Below, one piece after another: positions 47,857-56,720 of a stretch of 64,000 nt of DNA. A model generated the notes under the pieces. The model was not told the origin of the DNA. It saw only the letters and a list, made by a program, of their open reading frames with translations, and made no database searches. Made by a program: the position numbers and the translations under genes. The DNA is from Alphaproteobacteria bacterium (GTDB lineage: Bacteria; Pseudomonadota; Alphaproteobacteria; Rhodobacterales; Rhodobacteraceae). The stretch spans positions 1-64,000 of the forward strand of contig JAUHXK010000013.1 in the NCBI GenBank assembly GCA_030427405.1, written 5' to 3'. Each line of letters begins with the position of its first letter. The first letter of the stretch is position 1.

Positions 47857-48954
47857 ATGGTGCAAACATTAACCGTCCTCGGACTTGAAAGCAGCTGCGA
47901 CGACACGGCCGCCGCGGTCGTGCGCCAGTCAGAAGACGGCCAGGCCCGGATTCTGTCATCCGTGGTGCACGGCCAGACCGAATTGCACAGCGATTTTGGC
48001 GGTGTAGTGCCGGAAATAGCCGCCCGTGCGCATGCGGAAAAGCTGGATGTCTGCGTCGCGCAGGCCCTGGACAAGGCCGGTGTCGGGCTGGGGGCGCTTG
48101 ACGCAATCGCGGTGACGGCCGGGCCGGGCCTGATAGGCGGCGTGATCTCTGGCGTGATGTGCGCCAAGGGGCTGAGTGCGGCGACGGGTCTGCCCCTGGT
48201 GGGCGTCAACCACCTGGCCGGTCACGCCCTGACACCGCGCCTGACGGATCGGGTGGCCTATCCCTACCTTATGCTTCTGGTCTCGGGCGGGCATTGCCAG
48301 TACCTGATCGCCAACGGCCCGGATGATTTCGTCCGGCTGGGCGGAACCATAGACGATGCCCCGGGCGAGGCCTTCGACAAGACCGCCCGCCTGCTGGGCT
48401 TGCCGCAACCCGGCGGCCCGTCGGTCGAGGCCGAAGCCAAACACGGCGATCCCGGGCGGTTTAGATTCCCCCGCCCCCTGTTGGACCGGGAGGGCTGTGA
48501 TCTGTCCTTTTCAGGGCTCAAGACGGCACTGATGCGGATGCGTGACCAGATCGTCCGCGACAAGGGCGGCCTGACCCGCCAGGACCGGGCCGATCTGTGC
48601 GCCGGTTTCCAGCAGGCCATTGTGGATACCTTGGCCGAAAAGACCCGACGCGCGATTGCTCAATACCTGGCCAATGACCCGGCCGATCCGGTTTTGGCTG
48701 TCGCTGGCGGGGTCGCGGCAAATCAGGCCATTCGGCAAGCGTTAGAGACTGTTTGCGCCCAAACCGACACGCGATTTACGGCCCCGCCGCTGGCCTTGTG
48801 CACCGACAACGCTGCAATGATTGCCTATGCCGGTATCGAACGGTTTCGCACCGGCGCTCGGGACGGCATGGACCTGGCCGCTCGCCCCCGCTGGCCGCTG
48901 GACCAAACCAGCCCCGCGATGCTGGGCGGTGGCAAGAAAGGTGCAAAGGCATGA
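47857..48954 (+). CDS. tsaD: tRNA threonylcarbamoyltransferase TsaD
   Basis: A 365-residue ASKHA-fold enzyme that transfers the threonylcarbamoyl group to adenosine 37 of ANN-decoding tRNAs. The start motif [14 protein letters not shown], the metal ligands in [17 protein letters not shown] and the C-terminal [13 protein letters not shown] are all intact. ATG at 47857 best matches the family; an ATG at 47836 would add seven residues. Its partner tsaE lies about 11 kb to the right. The stop overlaps the gpsA start (ATGA). Confidence 0.96.
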   Translation: MVQTLTVLGLESSCDDTAAAVVRQSEDGQARILSSVVHGQTELHSDFGGVVPEIAARAHAEKLDVCVAQALDKAGVGLGALDAIAVTAGPGLIGGVISGVMCAKGLSAATGLPLVGVNHLAGHALTPRLTDRVAYPYLMLLVSGGHCQYLIANGPDDFVRLGGTIDDAPGEAFDKTARLLGLPQPGGPSVEAEAKHGDPGRFRFPRPLLDREGCDLSFSGLKTALMRMRDQIVRDKGGLTRQDRADLCAGFQQAIVDTLAEKTRRAIAQYLANDPADPVLAVAGGVAANQAIRQALETVCAQTDTRFTAPPLALCTDNAAMIAYAGIERFRTGARDGMDLAARPRWPLDQTSPAMLGGGKKGAKA

Positions 48955-49913
48955 GTGTTTCCGTGCTGGGTGCCGGAGCGTTTGGAACGGCGCTGGCGAT
49001 ATCTCTGGCCGGAAACGGGCCTGTCACCCTCTGGTCACGGGACCGGGATCAGGCCAGGGCCATGCGCGACACCCGCAGAAACGAGGCCCGGCTGCCCGGC
49101 GCCGAACTGCCCGCAAATCTTGCGGTCACCACCGACATCGCACAGGCGGCGCGGGCCGAGACTGTTTTGTTGGCCATACCGATGCAAAAGCTGCGCGCCG
49201 CCCTTGCTGACCAGCGGTCATCGCTGACCGGTCGGACATTGGTGGCCTGCTGCAAAGGGATCGAGGTGACCTCGGGGTTGGGGCCAGTATCCGTCATCGC
49301 CCAAATGGTGCCCGATGCCTGCCCTGCCCTGCTGACCGGACCCAGTTTCGCCGATGACATCGCCCGCGGGCTGCCCACTGCGCTGACGCTGGCCTGCGAA
49401 AATGCCGAACGGGGTCAGTCCCTGCAGGCGGACCTGACGACCGCGACCCTACGCCTTTATCGGACCACCGACGTGGTCGGGGCCGAATTGGGCGGTGCGC
49501 TCAAGAACGTGATGGCCATTGCCTGCGGGGCCTGCATCGGAGCGGGGCTTGGCGAAAGCGCCCGCGCCGCGCTGATGACCCGAGGATTTGCCGAAATGCA
49601 GCGCTTTGCCCGGCTGCGCGGCGCCCGCACCGAAACCTTGATGGGTCTGTCGGGGTTGGGCGACCTGGTACTGACCTGTTCGTCGGATCTGTCACGCAAT
49701 TTCCGCTTTGGCCTTGCCCTTGGCAAGGGCCAGCCCTTTGACAGCGAAACCACCGTCGAAGGCGTTGCCACCGCCAGCGCCGTTGCCGAAATCGCAAAGG
49801 CGGAAGGCCTGGACATGCCTATAAGCGCATCCGTCGCGGATCTGAGTCTTGGGGCCTATAGTGTCGCCGAGGCCATTCAAACCCTGCTAAACCGACCCCT
49901 CAAGGAGGAATGA
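48951..49913 (+). CDS. gpsA: Glycerol-3-phosphate dehydrogenase [NAD(P)+] GpsA
   Basis: A 320-residue soluble dehydrogenase that reduces dihydroxyacetone phosphate to sn-glycerol 3-phosphate for phospholipid synthesis. The NAD(P)-binding loop [12 protein letters not shown] is at the N terminus and the catalytic Lys is in [13 protein letters not shown]. Full length, coupled to tsaD upstream and one base from yciI downstream. Confidence 0.96.
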   Translation: MSVSVLGAGAFGTALAISLAGNGPVTLWSRDRDQARAMRDTRRNEARLPGAELPANLAVTTDIAQAARAETVLLAIPMQKLRAALADQRSSLTGRTLVACCKGIEVTSGLGPVSVIAQMVPDACPALLTGPSFADDIARGLPTALTLACENAERGQSLQADLTTATLRLYRTTDVVGAELGGALKNVMAIACGACIGAGLGESARAALMTRGFAEMQRFARLRGARTETLMGLSGLGDLVLTCSSDLSRNFRFGLALGKGQPFDSETTVEGVATASAVAEIAKAEGLDMPISASVADLSLGAYSVAEAIQTLLNRPLKEE

Positions 49914-49914
49914 C

Positions 49915-50184
49915 ATGCTGATTGCCCTGATCGCCCGAGACAAGGATGGCGCCCTGCAAACTCGGCTGGATAACCGAGCCGCGCATTTGGCCTATATCGA
50001 GGAAACCGGCGTTGTGTCCCAGGCTGGCCCGTTGCTGGACGGTGACGCAATGATCGGGTCGCTGGTTATTCTGGATGTCGCCGATCTGGACGCGGCCCAT
50101 AACTGGGCGGAAAACGACCCCTATGCAAAGGCCGGTCTGTTTCAGTCGGTGGAGTTGATCCCGTGGAAAAAGGTCATCGGGTAA
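49915..50184 (+). CDS. YciI family protein
   Basis: An 89-residue dimeric alpha/beta-barrel protein of the YciI family. The conserved His-Asp pair lies in RAAHLAYIEETG and in the NDPYAKAGLFQSVELIPW stretch. The biochemical role is unknown in most bacteria. AAGGAGG precedes the ATG and overlaps the gpsA tail, and its stop shares one base with the start of the EVE gene, so it is firmly in the tsaD operon. Confidence 0.9.
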   Translation: MLIALIARDKDGALQTRLDNRAAHLAYIEETGVVSQAGPLLDGDAMIGSLVILDVADLDAAHNWAENDPYAKAGLFQSVELIPWKKVIG

Positions 50185-50606
50185 TGGCCTATTGGTTGTT
50201 CAAATCCGAACCCTCCACCTGGAGCTGGGACCAACAGGTTGCCAAGGGTGAAGCCGGAGAAGAATGGGACGGTGTGCGAAACTACCAGGCGCGCAATTTC
50301 ATGCGCGACATGAAACAGGGCGACCGGGGGTTTTTCTACCACTCGCAAAAAGACAAGGCCGTCGTCGGCATTGTCGAGGTTTGCGCCGAAGCCCATCCCG
50401 ACAGCACAACCGATGACGACCGGTGGGAATGCGTGGACATCAAGGCGGTCAGGCCCTTTGTCACGCCAGTGACATTAGATCAGATCAAGGCTGACCCGCG
50501 CCTGGCCGAAATGGTTCTGGTCCGCAATTCGCGCCTTTCGGTACAACCGGTCACCGAAGCCGAATGGGCAATCATCTGCGCGCTGGGCGAAACACTGGCC
50601 GATTAA
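50184..50606 (+). CDS. EVE domain-containing protein
   Basis: A 140-residue EVE domain protein. The family signature WLFKSEP at the start, WDGVRNYQARNFM and GFFYHS in the middle are intact. The fold is a relative of YTH and PUA domains and binds modified bases in RNA or DNA; the bacterial target is unknown. It is the last gene of tsaD-gpsA-yciI-EVE (TAATG overlap), so a tRNA-related role is a reasonable guess. Confidence 0.93.
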   Translation: MAYWLFKSEPSTWSWDQQVAKGEAGEEWDGVRNYQARNFMRDMKQGDRGFFYHSQKDKAVVGIVEVCAEAHPDSTTDDDRWECVDIKAVRPFVTPVTLDQIKADPRLAEMVLVRNSRLSVQPVTEAEWAIICALGETLAD

Positions 50607-50617
50607 AACGAAAAAAG

Positions 50618-50646
50618 GGAAGGTTCCAACAGTGCAGAACCTTCCC
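50618..50646 (-). terminator. Perfect 10-bp hairpin with T-run on the minus strand
   Basis: GGGAAGGTTC (50618-50627) pairs with GAACCTTCCC (50637-50646) across nine bases. The A-run at 50611-50617 becomes a T-run only for leftward transcripts, so as an intrinsic terminator it points at the EVE gene's 3' end. For the tsaD operon it would be a T-poor 3' hairpin. Confidence 0.6.
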
Positions 50647-50789
50647 TACCCCGCGTGCTCCCGAGTCACCACACGCATTGAAATTCCTGGGTATTTTTCT
50701 GGTTCTGACCGTCCTGGCCACAGGTAACAATTAGCCCATTTTGCGGCTGCAAAACAACGATCAAGTAGATAAATTATGCCTAAAATGCA

Positions 50790-50819
50790 CAACGCCCACC
50801 GGGTCAGCGGCGGGCGTTG
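50790..50819 (-). terminator. Hairpin downstream of the DUF2853 gene
   Basis: A 12-bp stem with one mismatch (50790-50801 and 50808-50819) around six bases, 18 bases past the DUF2853 stop. On the minus strand it is followed by GTGCATTTTAGG, only a short T-run. Likely the main 3' end of that transcript, with the second hairpin at 50618-50646 as back-up. Confidence 0.65.
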
Positions 50820-50837
50820 CAGGGTGTTTCCAAGGGG

Positions 50838-51179
50838 TCAGGAATAAACCGACTCTTTTCCGAACTGCTTGGTCAGCATGTAATAGACCACGGCACGATA
50901 CTTGTTACGCTCGGACATGCCATAGGTTTCCATGGCCTTTTTGATCGCCTCCATCAGTTCGGGACCATCCGACAGGCCCAGCTTTTTGATGAGGAAGTTG
51001 TTCTTGACCGTTTCCAGTTCACCGTCCTGGCTTGCCGCAACCGTCGACGCGTCAGCATCATAGATGGCCGGGCCGCAGCCGATGGTTACCTTGGTCAGCA
51101 GATCCATGTCCGGCTCCATGCCGCACTTGGATTTCAGGTCTTCTGCATATTTGGCGATCAGATCGTCGCGTTTTCCCAT
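50838..51179 (-). CDS. DUF2853 family protein
   Basis: A 113-residue small acidic-basic cytoplasmic protein matching DUF2853. The core reads MGKRDDLIAKYAEDLKSKCG at the start and IKKLGLSDGPELMEAIKKAM further on. The fold is helical; the function is not known. ATG at 51179 with AGGAGAG upstream is used because the longer frame has no conserved residues. Two hairpins downstream and a lone promoter suggest a well expressed single gene. Confidence 0.85.
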   Translation of the reverse strand: MGKRDDLIAKYAEDLKSKCGMEPDMDLLTKVTIGCGPAIYDADASTVAASQDGELETVKNNFLIKKLGLSDGPELMEAIKKAMETYGMSERNKYRAVVYYMLTKQFGKESVYS

Positions 51180-51321
51180 TGTCCTCTCCTGGTTTAAATC
51201 TGGCCTTTCCGGCTCGGGGGATACGGTAACTGGCCCATCGAATTGAACAAAGGGAAAAATCCGACACTTTCCCCCTAACCCATTCTCCGCCGATGGCCGG
51301 GGTTGCTTTTTCGCCAATCTA

Positions 51322-51343
51322 TATTTAACTTTGTTGTTAAATA
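51322..51343. promoter_or_regulatory. Perfect inverted repeat, candidate operator of the DUF899 gene
   Basis: TATTTAAC (51322-51329) and GTTAAATA (51336-51343) are perfect inverted arms around six bases, 30 bases before the DUF899 start codon. The AT-rich dyad has the size of an ArsR- or MarR-type operator and would overlap the -10 region or the transcription start. No regulator gene is adjacent. Confidence 0.55.
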
Positions 51344-51373
51344 AAGTCGCTCACAACAGCCAGGAGAGTTTCC

Positions 51374-52021
51374 ATGCCCGTGTCCCTGCCCAATGAAAGT
51401 GCCGCATACCGAACCGCACGAGATGAGCTGTTGGCCGCCGAATCCGACCTGCGGGCGCGTATCGAAAATGTCGCGGCCCTGCGCCGCGCTTTGCCCCGTG
51501 GCGGGCAGGTCCCAACGGATTATACCTTTCGAACGCTTGATGATGATCCGGCACCCCTGTCCACGCTGTTCGGCAGCCACGATACGCTGGCGATCTATTC
51601 GCTGATGTACGGCCCGGACGCAGACAGCGCCTGTCCGATGTGCGCGGCCTTTCTGGACGGGTTGAACGGCCAGATCACCCATCTGGCCCAAAGAACCGCC
51701 TTTGCCGTCGTGGCGCAGAACACGCCGCAGAAACTGGCGGCGCTGAAAACCCGGATGGGGTGGCATGCACTGCCGTTGTTTTCTGCATTGGGCAGCGACT
51801 ATCAGGCGGATTACCTGGGCCAGTCCGAAGATGGGCGCCAATTGCCCATTCTGAATGTGTTTCAGCGCGACGCGGACGGGATTCACCATTTCTGGTGCTC
51901 GGAACTTTTCTTTGAACCCAGCGACTGGCACCCAAGGCATGTGGATGCCGCCTGGCCCATGTGGAACATCCTGGACCTGACCCCGCAAGGGCGCGGCGAC
52001 CATATGCCCAAGCTGCGCTGA
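51374..52021 (+). CDS. DUF899 family (thioredoxin-like) protein
   Basis: A 215-residue protein of DUF899. The N-terminal helix with ARDELLAAESDLRARIENV is typical, followed by DYTFRTLDDD and the Cys pair in SACPMCAAFLDGL, the place of the thioredoxin CxxC site. The C-terminal FFEPSDWHPRHVDA is also conserved. Family members are linked to stress or toxic-compound response, without a proven reaction. It follows a strong operator-like dyad and ends close to the ahcY terminator. Confidence 0.85.
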   Translation: MPVSLPNESAAYRTARDELLAAESDLRARIENVAALRRALPRGGQVPTDYTFRTLDDDPAPLSTLFGSHDTLAIYSLMYGPDADSACPMCAAFLDGLNGQITHLAQRTAFAVVAQNTPQKLAALKTRMGWHALPLFSALGSDYQADYLGQSEDGRQLPILNVFQRDADGIHHFWCSELFFEPSDWHPRHVDAAWPMWNILDLTPQGRGDHMPKLR

Positions 52022-52025
52022 AACG

Positions 52026-52054
52026 AAAAACGGCGACCGAACCGGCCGCCGTTT
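52026..52054 (-). terminator. Terminator between DUF899 and ahcY, strongest for ahcY
   Basis: AAACGGCG (52028-52035) pairs with CGCCGTTT (52047-52054). For leftward transcripts the stem ends in TTTTT, so it terminates ahcY, 22 bases after its stop. For rightward DUF899 transcripts only TTT follows. It probably serves both converging genes. Confidence 0.75.
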
Positions 52055-52075
52055 CACTTTCAGACACCGCAGAGA

Positions 52076-53464
52076 TCAATAGCGGTAGTGTTCCGGTTTG
52101 TACGGGCCTTCGGGTTTGACCCCGATATAAGCCGCCTGTTCGCTGTCCATCTTGGTCAGTTTCACGCCGATCCGGTCCAGATGCAGGCGAGCAACCTTTT
52201 CATCCAGATGCTTGGGCAGGATATAGACGTCGTTCTTGTACTGGTCACCTTTGGTGAACAGCTCGATCTGGGCCAGAACCTGGTTGGTGAACGAGGCCGA
52301 CATCACGAAGGACGGATGCCCGGTGGCATTGCCGAGGTTCAGCAGACGGCCTTCGGACAGCAGGATGATGCGGTTGCCCGAGGGCATCTCGATCATGTCC
52401 ACCTGTTCCTTGATGTTGGTCCATTTGTGGTTCTTGAGGCTGGCGACCTGAATTTCGTTGTCGAAATGGCCAATGTTGCCGACGATGGCCATGTCCTTCA
52501 TCGCGCGCATATGCTCGATGCGGATCACGTCTTTGTTGCCGGTGGTGGTGATGAAGATATCCGCGCTGGCAACCTCGTCTTCCAGCAGGGTGACCTCGAA
52601 CCCGTCCATCGCGGCCTGCAGGGCGCAGATCGGATCAACTTCGGTCACTTTCACACGGGCACCTGCACCGCGCAAGCTGGCGGCCGAGCCTTTGCCCACA
52701 TCGCCATAGCCGCAGACAACAGCAACCTTACCGGCCATCATCGTGTCAGTGGCGCGGCGGATACCGTCGACCAGCGATTCCTTGCAGCCGTATTTGTTGT
52801 CAAACTTCGACTTGGTGACGCTGTCATTCACATTGATCGCCGGGAAGGGCAGGTGGCCGTCTTTCACCAGTTGATACAGACGGTTCACACCGGTGGTGGT
52901 TTCCTCGGACACGCCCTGGATCTGGTCGCGCATCTTGGTGAACCAGCCCGGGCTTGCGGCCATGCGCTTGATGATCTGCGCCTTGATCACCTCTTCCTCT
53001 TCCGAACCGGGAACGGGGATGATGTCCTCGCCCGCTTCGGCACGGGCACCCAGCAAGATGTAAAGCGTCGCGTCGCCGCCATCGTCCAGGATCATGTTCG
53101 GGCCGTCTTCGAACAGGAAGGATTTGTCCAGGTAATCCCAGTGCTCCTCCAGCGTCTGGCCCTTGATGGCAAAGACCGGAATACCGGCGGCGGCAATCGC
53201 GGCGGCGGCATGGTCCTGGGTCGAGAAGATGTTGCAGGACGCCCAGCGCACATCGGCGCCCAGCGCAACCAGCGTTTCGATCAGAACGGCTGTTTGGATG
53301 GTCATGTGCAGCGACCCGACGATGCGGGCGCCCTTCAAGGGCATGCTGTCACCATATTCGGCACGCAGGGCCATCAGCCCGGGCATTTCGGTTTCGGCAA
53401 TATCCAGCTCTTTGCGGCCGAAATCAGCCAGCGCGATGTCTTTGACGATATAGTCCCCGGCCAT
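52076..53464 (-). CDS. ahcY: Adenosylhomocysteinase
   Basis: A 462-residue S-adenosylhomocysteine hydrolase that splits SAH into adenosine and homocysteine, clearing the inhibitor made by methyltransferases. The NAD-binding loop [10 protein letters not shown], the substrate segments [11 protein letters not shown] and [14 protein letters not shown], and the C-terminal [27 protein letters not shown] are all present. The ATG at 53464 has GGAG six bases upstream. The adenosine released links to the purine genes at 14.6-17.9 kb. Confidence 0.98.
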   Translation of the reverse strand: MAGDYIVKDIALADFGRKELDIAETEMPGLMALRAEYGDSMPLKGARIVGSLHMTIQTAVLIETLVALGADVRWASCNIFSTQDHAAAAIAAAGIPVFAIKGQTLEEHWDYLDKSFLFEDGPNMILDDGGDATLYILLGARAEAGEDIIPVPGSEEEEVIKAQIIKRMAASPGWFTKMRDQIQGVSEETTTGVNRLYQLVKDGHLPFPAINVNDSVTKSKFDNKYGCKESLVDGIRRATDTMMAGKVAVVCGYGDVGKGSAASLRGAGARVKVTEVDPICALQAAMDGFEVTLLEDEVASADIFITTTGNKDVIRIEHMRAMKDMAIVGNIGHFDNEIQVASLKNHKWTNIKEQVDMIEMPSGNRIILLSEGRLLNLGNATGHPSFVMSASFTNQVLAQIELFTKGDQYKNDVYILPKHLDEKVARLHLDRIGVKLTKMDSEQAAYIGVKPEGPYKPEHYRY

Positions 53465-53497
53465 CAGGTGCTCCACTCCGGTAAATCATGATCGGGC

Positions 53498-53527
53498 TGC
53501 CACTAACATCCCTTTGGATCAGTGGCA
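53498..53527 (-). ncRNA. Leader hairpin in the ahcY 5' region
   Basis: TGCCACT (53498-53504) pairs with AGTGGCA (53521-53527), and ATCC/GGAT pair inside, 34 bases upstream of the ahcY start. I could not fit the conserved core of the SAH riboswitch to it. It may be a leader structure or a protein-binding site. Confidence 0.35.
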
Positions 53528-53563
53528 ACGCGGATGGCCGTAAACGCATCTTACATCTGTTTT

Positions 53564-53878
53564 TCAGCTTGGCGTGCCGTCTGCCTCAACCTTCGGTATC
53601 GCTTCAAAGAAATCCGTGCCGGCGGCTACAATACAGCTTATGCCGTTGGCCTGGGTCAATAAAACCGTATAGGTCCCGGTCTCTTTCGAGGACCAGACCT
53701 CCATCACGGACTGGGCGCCGCGCATCTTTTGCAGACCGCCAAAGATCAGCTGTTCCGAATAACTGTCCTGCAGTCTCGAAATTACAACGTCGCGCTGCGC
53801 ACAGGTCTGCGCCAATACCGGAGGCGCGGTTGCAGCCATACCAAACAACAGGGCAATACCAAGCAATCGCTTGAACAT
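53564..53878 (-). CDS. Small exported protein of unknown function
   Basis: A 104-residue protein with a clean signal peptide (MFKRLLGIALLFGMAATAP, cleavage after VLA). The mature part, about 80 residues, has two Cys (TCAQRD and ISCIV) that can form a disulfide, and a segment VWSSKETGTYTVLLT. I recognise no family with certainty, though similar small proteins sit beside ahcY in related bacteria. It lies 99 bases upstream of ahcY on the same strand; the gap contains the leader hairpin. Confidence 0.7.
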   Translation of the reverse strand: MFKRLLGIALLFGMAATAPPVLAQTCAQRDVVISRLQDSYSEQLIFGGLQKMRGAQSVMEVWSSKETGTYTVLLTQANGISCIVAAGTDFFEAIPKVEADGTPS

Positions 53879-54086
53879 GACAAGCTCCTTTCGTTACGGG
53901 TTTCGTTTCGAGAGGGGCGCACCACGAGGATGGCGCATGCCCCCCCACGGTATTTAAGTCGGTATCGCCGCGCGCCGTTTCAAAGCACGAACAGTCAAGA
54001 AATTGTTGGCAGCCGGTGATCCGAACACGTAAATGATACCACAAAAACCCGGCGCAATCGCGCCCCGCGTCACGAGGCATGGCAGA

Positions 54087-54680
54087 ATGGCAACACAACC
54101 CAGAGCGTGGCAAAGGATGTTGTCGGGCCGCAGGCTGGACCTGCTGGACCCCACGCCGGTGGATATCGAGATCGAAGATATCGCCCACGGACTGGCATTT
54201 GTGGCCCGCTGGAACGGCCAAACAAGGGGCGACTTCGCCTATTCCGTGGCCGAACATTCGCTGCTGGTCGAAGAGCTTTTTGGCCGTATCGCCCCCAAGG
54301 CGCCGGTGAAATGGCACCTTGCAGCGCTGTTGCATGACGCACCCGAATATGTGATCGGCGACATGATCTCGCCCGTCAAATCCGCGGTCGGCCCCGATTA
54401 CGGCGTGCTGGATGACCGCCTGGCCGCCGCCATCCACATCCGGTTCGGCCTGCCCGCCGAGGTACCCAAGACGGTGAAACGCCAGATCAAGAAGGCCGAC
54501 AAGATCAGCGCCTGGATGGAGGCAACCCAGATCGCAGGGTTTTCGGAAGGTGAGGCCAGCAAATACTTTGGCCGCCCCGACAAGGCGGTGATGGAAGGGC
54601 TTCAGATCAAGCTGCGCCCCCCGGTCGAGGTACGGCATGCCTACACAGCGCGACACAACGCGTTATTGGCGCGGCTCTGA
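54087..54680 (+). CDS. HD domain hydrolase (YfbR-like nucleotidase type)
   Basis: A 197-residue HD-superfamily phosphohydrolase. The metal ligands are visible in SVAEHSLLVEELF and HLAALLHDAPEYVIGDM, the pattern of YfbR-like 5'-deoxynucleotidases. The start MATQPRAWQRMLSG (54087) matches related proteins; the longer frame to 54033 does not. Likely acts on nucleoside monophosphates in the cytoplasm, but the substrate is not proven. Confidence 0.85.
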   Translation: MATQPRAWQRMLSGRRLDLLDPTPVDIEIEDIAHGLAFVARWNGQTRGDFAYSVAEHSLLVEELFGRIAPKAPVKWHLAALLHDAPEYVIGDMISPVKSAVGPDYGVLDDRLAAAIHIRFGLPAEVPKTVKRQIKKADKISAWMEATQIAGFSEGEASKYFGRPDKAVMEGLQIKLRPPVEVRHAYTARHNALLARL

Positions 54681-54764
54681 GCGCGGGCTTGAAGGACATA
54701 CGACTTATGTAACGATGACCCGGGCATCGCGCGGTGGTACACTTACCCGAAAGGAGGGCATGGC

Positions 54765-55319
54765 ATGCGACACCTGGCGCTTATGACATGTGCGGCTCTT
54801 TGGGCGAATACGGTCGCTGCCGAGCCGCCATTAACTGTTGAAGATGATTTGGGAATCCTGAACCCTCAGGACACCGGTCGCGAAATGCTGACGCGAAAGA
54901 TCGAGATGGGTGTCATCGACTCAGTGACGTGTTCGTTGGGCATCAATGTCACGAAAAATGACAACCACGCACTTGCAAGAAAGCTGACCAAACAATGCGC
55001 CGAGGCGGGCTATGCCAAGGCGATGACCTGGATGAGTCAGTTAGAGAACAACGGACTGGGTGGCGAATACAATCCCGACGCGTCCGCCGATTGGGACCGA
55101 AAAGCGGCCGAAGCGGGCGACCCGGTCGGGCGGTTCAATCACGGTCTGAACCTCATGCGTGGGCACGGTATTGAACAAGACGAAGTCCTGGGTCGCCGCT
55201 ATGTCGATCAGGCGGCCAGGGATGGGCTTGAGATCGCCAAACGTCTTCAGGGCGCGGATTACGATCTGGACGAGGTTACGCCGGATGCCGACAACTGGAA
55301 ATACGCGCCGCTGTTTTGA
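54765..55319 (+). CDS. Exported Sel1-like repeat protein
   Basis: A 184-residue protein with a short signal peptide (MRHLALMTCAALWANTVAA). The mature part contains one clear Sel1-type unit (AAEAGDPVGRFNHGLNLMRGHG) and a partial one (AAEAGYAKAMTWMSQL form), so it is a small periplasmic adaptor-like protein. AAGGAGG lies seven bases before the ATG. No partner is evident. Confidence 0.75.
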   Translation: MRHLALMTCAALWANTVAAEPPLTVEDDLGILNPQDTGREMLTRKIEMGVIDSVTCSLGINVTKNDNHALARKLTKQCAEAGYAKAMTWMSQLENNGLGGEYNPDASADWDRKAAEAGDPVGRFNHGLNLMRGHGIEQDEVLGRRYVDQAARDGLEIAKRLQGADYDLDEVTPDADNWKYAPLF

Positions 55320-55368
55320 GCTTGGCCTTCGATCGGTCTGATCGGCCAGTTATCGGGGTGATTGTCTG

Positions 55369-55923
55369 CTACCGCGGACTACGCTTCGCCAAAATCCGCT
55401 GCAACGTCCTGCGGTGCATGTTCAGCCTCCGCGCGGTTTCCGACACGTTCCGGTCGCACAGCTCGTAAACCCGCTGGATATGTTCCCAGCGCACGCGATC
55501 CGCGCTCATGGGGTTTTCGGGGGGCGGGGGTAGTTCGTCGCCCTTGGCCAGCAGCGCATTGGTGATGTCGGTGGCGTCAGCGGGTTTGGACAGGTAATCT
55601 GTCGCACCGATCTTAACGGCGGCCACGGCGGTGGCGATTGCGCCATACCCGGTCAGTACCACAACCCGGCTGTCGGGGCGTTTCTCGCGCAGGACTTCGA
55701 CCACATCCAGGCCATTGCCATCCTCAAGCCGCAGGTCAACCACGGCATAGGCAGGTGGGCGGGCCGTTGCGATGGCACGTCCTGCTGCAACCGATCCGGC
55801 CGTTTCAATCTCGAACCCGCGCTTTTCCATGGCTTTTGCCAGCCGCCTCAGAAATGGCTCGTCATCATCTACCAGAAGCAGGGATTTGTCGGGGCCGATT
55901 TCGCGCTGGGGACTGTCTGCCAT
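55369..55923 (-). CDS. regA: Redox response regulator RegA/PrrA/ActR
   Basis: A 184-residue response regulator. The receiver domain has the acidic pocket VDDDEP and the phosphoacceptor Asp63 in VVDLRL; a proline-rich linker (ELPPPPENP) joins it to a Fis-type helix-turn-helix (NVSETARRLNMHRRTLQRIL). It is the DNA-binding half of the global Reg system, which controls respiration, nitrogen and carbon fixation in Rhodobacteraceae. It lies downstream of senC, 86 bases away on the same strand. Confidence 0.95.
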   Translation of the reverse strand: MADSPQREIGPDKSLLLVDDDEPFLRRLAKAMEKRGFEIETAGSVAAGRAIATARPPAYAVVDLRLEDGNGLDVVEVLREKRPDSRVVVLTGYGAIATAVAAVKIGATDYLSKPADATDITNALLAKGDELPPPPENPMSADRVRWEHIQRVYELCDRNVSETARRLNMHRRTLQRILAKRSPR

Positions 55924-56009
55924 ATTTGTGGTCTTTCCGCTTTTTCATGCCTTTGGCTCAGACATGAGTAATAGCAGCGCCGGGACAAAGGTCAAACGGC
56001 CAGTGTCGG

Positions 56010-56630
56010 TTACATCTTTTCCAGAAAGCACCCGATCTTGTCGGCCAACACCTCGGCTGTGTCGTCGCGATTGAAAAATTCGACGAAACCGTCCTGTGGG
56101 GTGACCAGGTAGGAAAAGGTCGAATGATCCACCAGGTAGTATTCGTCGCTTTTGTCATGTGCCTTGAAATAGGTCTTGTACGCCCGGCTTGCGGCCTTGA
56201 CCTGTTCCGGCGAACCCGTCAGCCCGATCATCTTGTCATGCAGGTTGAAGGCAAAATCACCAACCACCTCGGGGGTGTCGCGTTCCGGGTCGATGGAAAT
56301 GAAAACCGGGGTTACGGACTGTCCGCGCTCGGCCAGAATATCGACGGCATCGGCATTGCGGGTCGTGTCCAGGGGGCAGACATCCGGGCAGAACGTATAG
56401 CCGAAATAGATCAGGGTCGGTTCCGTGATCACGTCGGTGTCAGTGACGGTTTCGCCTTGCGCATTCACCAGTTCGAACGGGCCGCCAATGGCTGCCGTGC
56501 CGCCTGCAATCTGACTGGACCGGCACTGGGCAAACCGGTCATCGGATCCCGCCCCGCGTGTCATCAGCCACATGGCACCCAGGCCGACGGCCAGAACAAC
56601 TGTTGCAAGGATTGCGTAAAGGCGGGTCAT
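56010..56630 (-). CDS. senC: SCO1/SenC family copper chaperone (PrrC)
   Basis: A 206-residue thioredoxin-fold protein anchored by an N-terminal membrane span (LYAILATVVLAVGLGAMWL). The copper ligands are the two Cys in FCPDVCP and the His in VDHSTFSY. It delivers copper to cytochrome c oxidase and, in R. sphaeroides, modulates the Reg signal. Position between regB and regA is the classical order of the family. Confidence 0.94.
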   Translation of the reverse strand: MTRLYAILATVVLAVGLGAMWLMTRGAGSDDRFAQCRSSQIAGGTAAIGGPFELVNAQGETVTDTDVITEPTLIYFGYTFCPDVCPLDTTRNADAVDILAERGQSVTPVFISIDPERDTPEVVGDFAFNLHDKMIGLTGSPEQVKAASRAYKTYFKAHDKSDEYYLVDHSTFSYLVTPQDGFVEFFNRDDTAEVLADKIGCFLEKM

Positions 56631-56720
56631 GGCGGTTATCCGGGGTCAAGGGGTTGTTGATCGTTTCGACCGGGACACCTATCAAGATGATCAGCCGATG
56701 CAACAGGACATAGTCGACCG

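Noticed and set aside
53465..53563. SAH riboswitch upstream of ahcY
   Set aside because: The conserved core and pseudoknot elements could not be placed on the leader; only a simple two-tier hairpin is visible.
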